Assembly (NCBI RefSeq): GCF_003945595.2
Contig: NW_024104293.1
Coordinates: forward strand, 306,501 to 370,500
DNA: 64,000 nucleotides
Origin: Pipra filicauda
Taxonomy: Eukaryota > Chordata > Aves > Passeriformes > Pipridae
Direction of reading: 5' to 3'
How positions within the stretch are numbered: the stretch's first letter is position 1; each line of letters starts with the position of its first letter. Shown one piece after another: positions 62,175 through 64,000 of this stretch. The translations under genes were made by a program, and so were the position numbers. The notes below the pieces were generated by a model that was not told where the DNA came from, did not search any database, and saw nothing but the letters and a program-made list of their open reading frames with translations.

Positions 62175-64000
62175 GAGTCAGGTTATGAACTATTTCTTGA
62201 ATTTATTTAGGATCCTGGATAAATGAAATTCCCTGTCTGCTGTTCTCATGAATCAGTGCTGAACAAAATGTTCATTCAGTCTCTGTTCGAACTGTGTTTT
62301 TTCTTGCTTTTCTTCTCTTTCTGTTGTTTTCTTCCTTTTCTGCTCTTCCCTCCCATCAACAAAAATTCTCACTCCTTTATGGGAATGGCTGACTCTGGGT
62401 TGATATTGTGGATATTTATTGTCTGTAACTATCAAAACATTCTTAATAGGAGTAGAGATGAAGTAGAATGTATGAGAAGAATTCCATAAATTGAATTCTT
62501 TGCAAGTTCAGGGGAATTTTGAAGTCTTGTACATACAGGCCTAGTCACAGGGGAGATGTTCAGAGGCACACAGGGAGTTGGTGCCTCTTTTCCAGGAAAG
62601 GTTGGATGCTTTGCTACCTTTGGTGAAAACTGAGATGACAAAAGGAGTAGAAGAAAGAGTTCTCTATATCCGTCTCCCTCTGTCTTTACTCCTGCAATAT
62701 GCTTTTTAAACTTGAAAGAAAAGCCTTTTAGATACTGTGCTGAAGTGGGACAGAGTGGATTGAAGGAGGCAAAAGGATCCAGAGATCTGAAAGTCAGTAT
62801 TTGTCTCCTTTATTTTCTCTTCAGACTTATAGAGCCAACCCTGTCATCTTTGTACGAAAGGACAAGGGAGTGGAGACCTATTGTATGTGTATGGTGGTTA
62901 TGTAGAAAAAGCCATATGTTGAAATGTTATTTCTTCAGTCTTCACCTTGCTTTTCTGCCTCTTAAAGCTGACTCAACCTCACCTTGCTCTCACATAGTGT
63001 CTAAGGGTCCTTTGTGTTGCAGATTCAACAAAAACTGGTGGAAAGGTGATGATTCGCTATTTGGTGTGTAAATAGACAAGGTCTTACCTGCTTTTCTGTC
63101 AGCATTTATATTAAATGATAAATTAATGGAGAACACTTTGAAATATCTCTCGTTTTCTGTCTGGGGTGAATGCGCATTCTTCTGGATTTCGTGTGAGGCG
63201 TAGGACTGTCAGATCATCTCTCTAAGGCTTTCTCCAGGTCAAGGTGTGTTTGTTCTCTGCTGGGCTGGAGCATAAGAGATGCCAAACAGCAGAAGAGCCA
63301 CATCTCCTTGGTCTGGTCTGTTCTCTTCTGACTCCACCTATAAACAAAGTGGCTCCTTCACCAGAGATGAATGAGAAAGGATACTCAAAATAATGTTTTG
63401 CTAATTGCTCAGAGTACATATCTAAAACCCAAAGCCTTCAGAGAAGGAGGGAGCAGCATTCGTCTGATGTTGAGCCTGGTTTGGGACTTGCCTTAGAGTG
63501 ATGAAGGTTTGCTCCACAGTCTGCTTTGTGTTTTTTAATCTTCTCCTTTCTGTCCCTTTTGTGGATTCTAACAAGTCATTATCTGGCTTTAAATCTGAAA
63601 CTGGCCAAACCAAGGCTGCTGCTTGGCTGAAAAACTATTCCTTCTCCTATTGCAGGGCAGGCAGAGCCTTCTGGCTTTTGAAAGGAAGATCTGAAGTGCC
63701 GTGGAGCATCAGATCCCTTTGGAAGGGAGTGGTGGGTGCTCTGCATCAAGAGAGATTTGGGGAAACTGGGATTTTTTTTTATGTGGAAAAGAGGGGGGAA
63801 CTGGGTTCAAGTGGATGGTACCTGCTGGAAAATCTTTTTCCCTTTAGGTGTGGGTACTAGGCTAGAAGGGAGCTGCAGAAGGCGAGCCCAGAACATGGGA
63901 TGCTTTGATCCCATCACACTCTCTGAGTGCACTGTGCCTCATCATAAAACTCCACAGTGAGCACCCAAAGCACAAACAGAACTAAGGAAATTTGTGTTCC
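62175..64000. other. Downstream intergenic region
   Basis: No coding exon, RNA gene or repeat family recognised on either strand. In mammals the next gene in this direction is SERPINC1 in the same orientation, but no serpin sequence is visible, so if synteny holds it starts beyond this window. Confidence 0.5.

Noticed and set aside
63222..63960. Possible exons of a downstream gene
   Set aside because: Several ORFs of 60-120 codons but no serpin or other family motifs and no consistent splice signals.
1..64000. CRISPR arrays, bacterial operons or viral insertions
   Set aside because: None seen. Exon-intron structure, CpG island and CR1 repeats identify vertebrate nuclear DNA; no retroviral gag/pol/env frames or paired LTRs were recognised.

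Overview
The window is vertebrate nuclear DNA, and almost certainly bird DNA. It has long AT-rich introns, a GC-rich CpG-island promoter and several fragments of CR1 LINE retrotransposon, the dominant interspersed repeat of birds and other sauropsids. Mammalian SINE or L1 signatures were not seen. A passerine or other neoavian is plausible, but the species cannot be fixed from sequence alone.

The window holds one complete protein-coding gene on the + strand: RC3H1, encoding Roquin-1, the RING / ROQ / CCCH zinc-finger protein that destabilises immune mRNAs. I traced 19 coding exons from the ATG at 23314 to the TGA at 55347, plus a probable non-coding first exon in the CpG island that ends at 1348. 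All junctions obey GT-AG and every phase agrees. The spliced frame is 1122 codons plus stop (1123 with the alternative last acceptor). Residue numbers match the mammalian protein exactly at the landmarks I could place: RING C14-D53, M199 (site of the mouse sanroque change), CDE-contact residues R219/K220/K239/T240/K259/R260, CCCH ligands C419/C428/C434/H438, and the MALT1-type cleavage sites R510 and R579.

Layout: 1-690, upstream flank with a possible minus-strand splice donor. 690-1700, CpG-island promoter with YY1-like motifs, exon 1 and an upstream ORF. 1349-23252, a 22-kb first intron with two CR1 fragments, three near-perfect hairpins or palindromes and several AP-1/MARE-like sites. 23253-55347, the coding exons. 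55348 to about 62170, a 3' UTR of about 6.8 kb ending at a cluster of three AATAAA signals. 62170-64000, intergenic sequence with no recognised gene.

The most interesting observation is in the 3' UTR. It contains two TTC-TGT-GAA stem-loops (55590-55606 and 58856-58872), each with a 7-bp stem and a pyrimidine-purine-pyrimidine triloop. This is the constitutive decay element (CDE) that the Roquin ROQ domain recognises. The gene therefore appears to carry targets for its own product, suggesting autoregulation. Other points of interest are a CAGCAG tandem acceptor at the last exon, weak donors after exons 10, 12 and 14, competing acceptors before exon 17, and a strong-context uORF in exon 1. Nothing in the window suggests a wholly unknown enzyme system.
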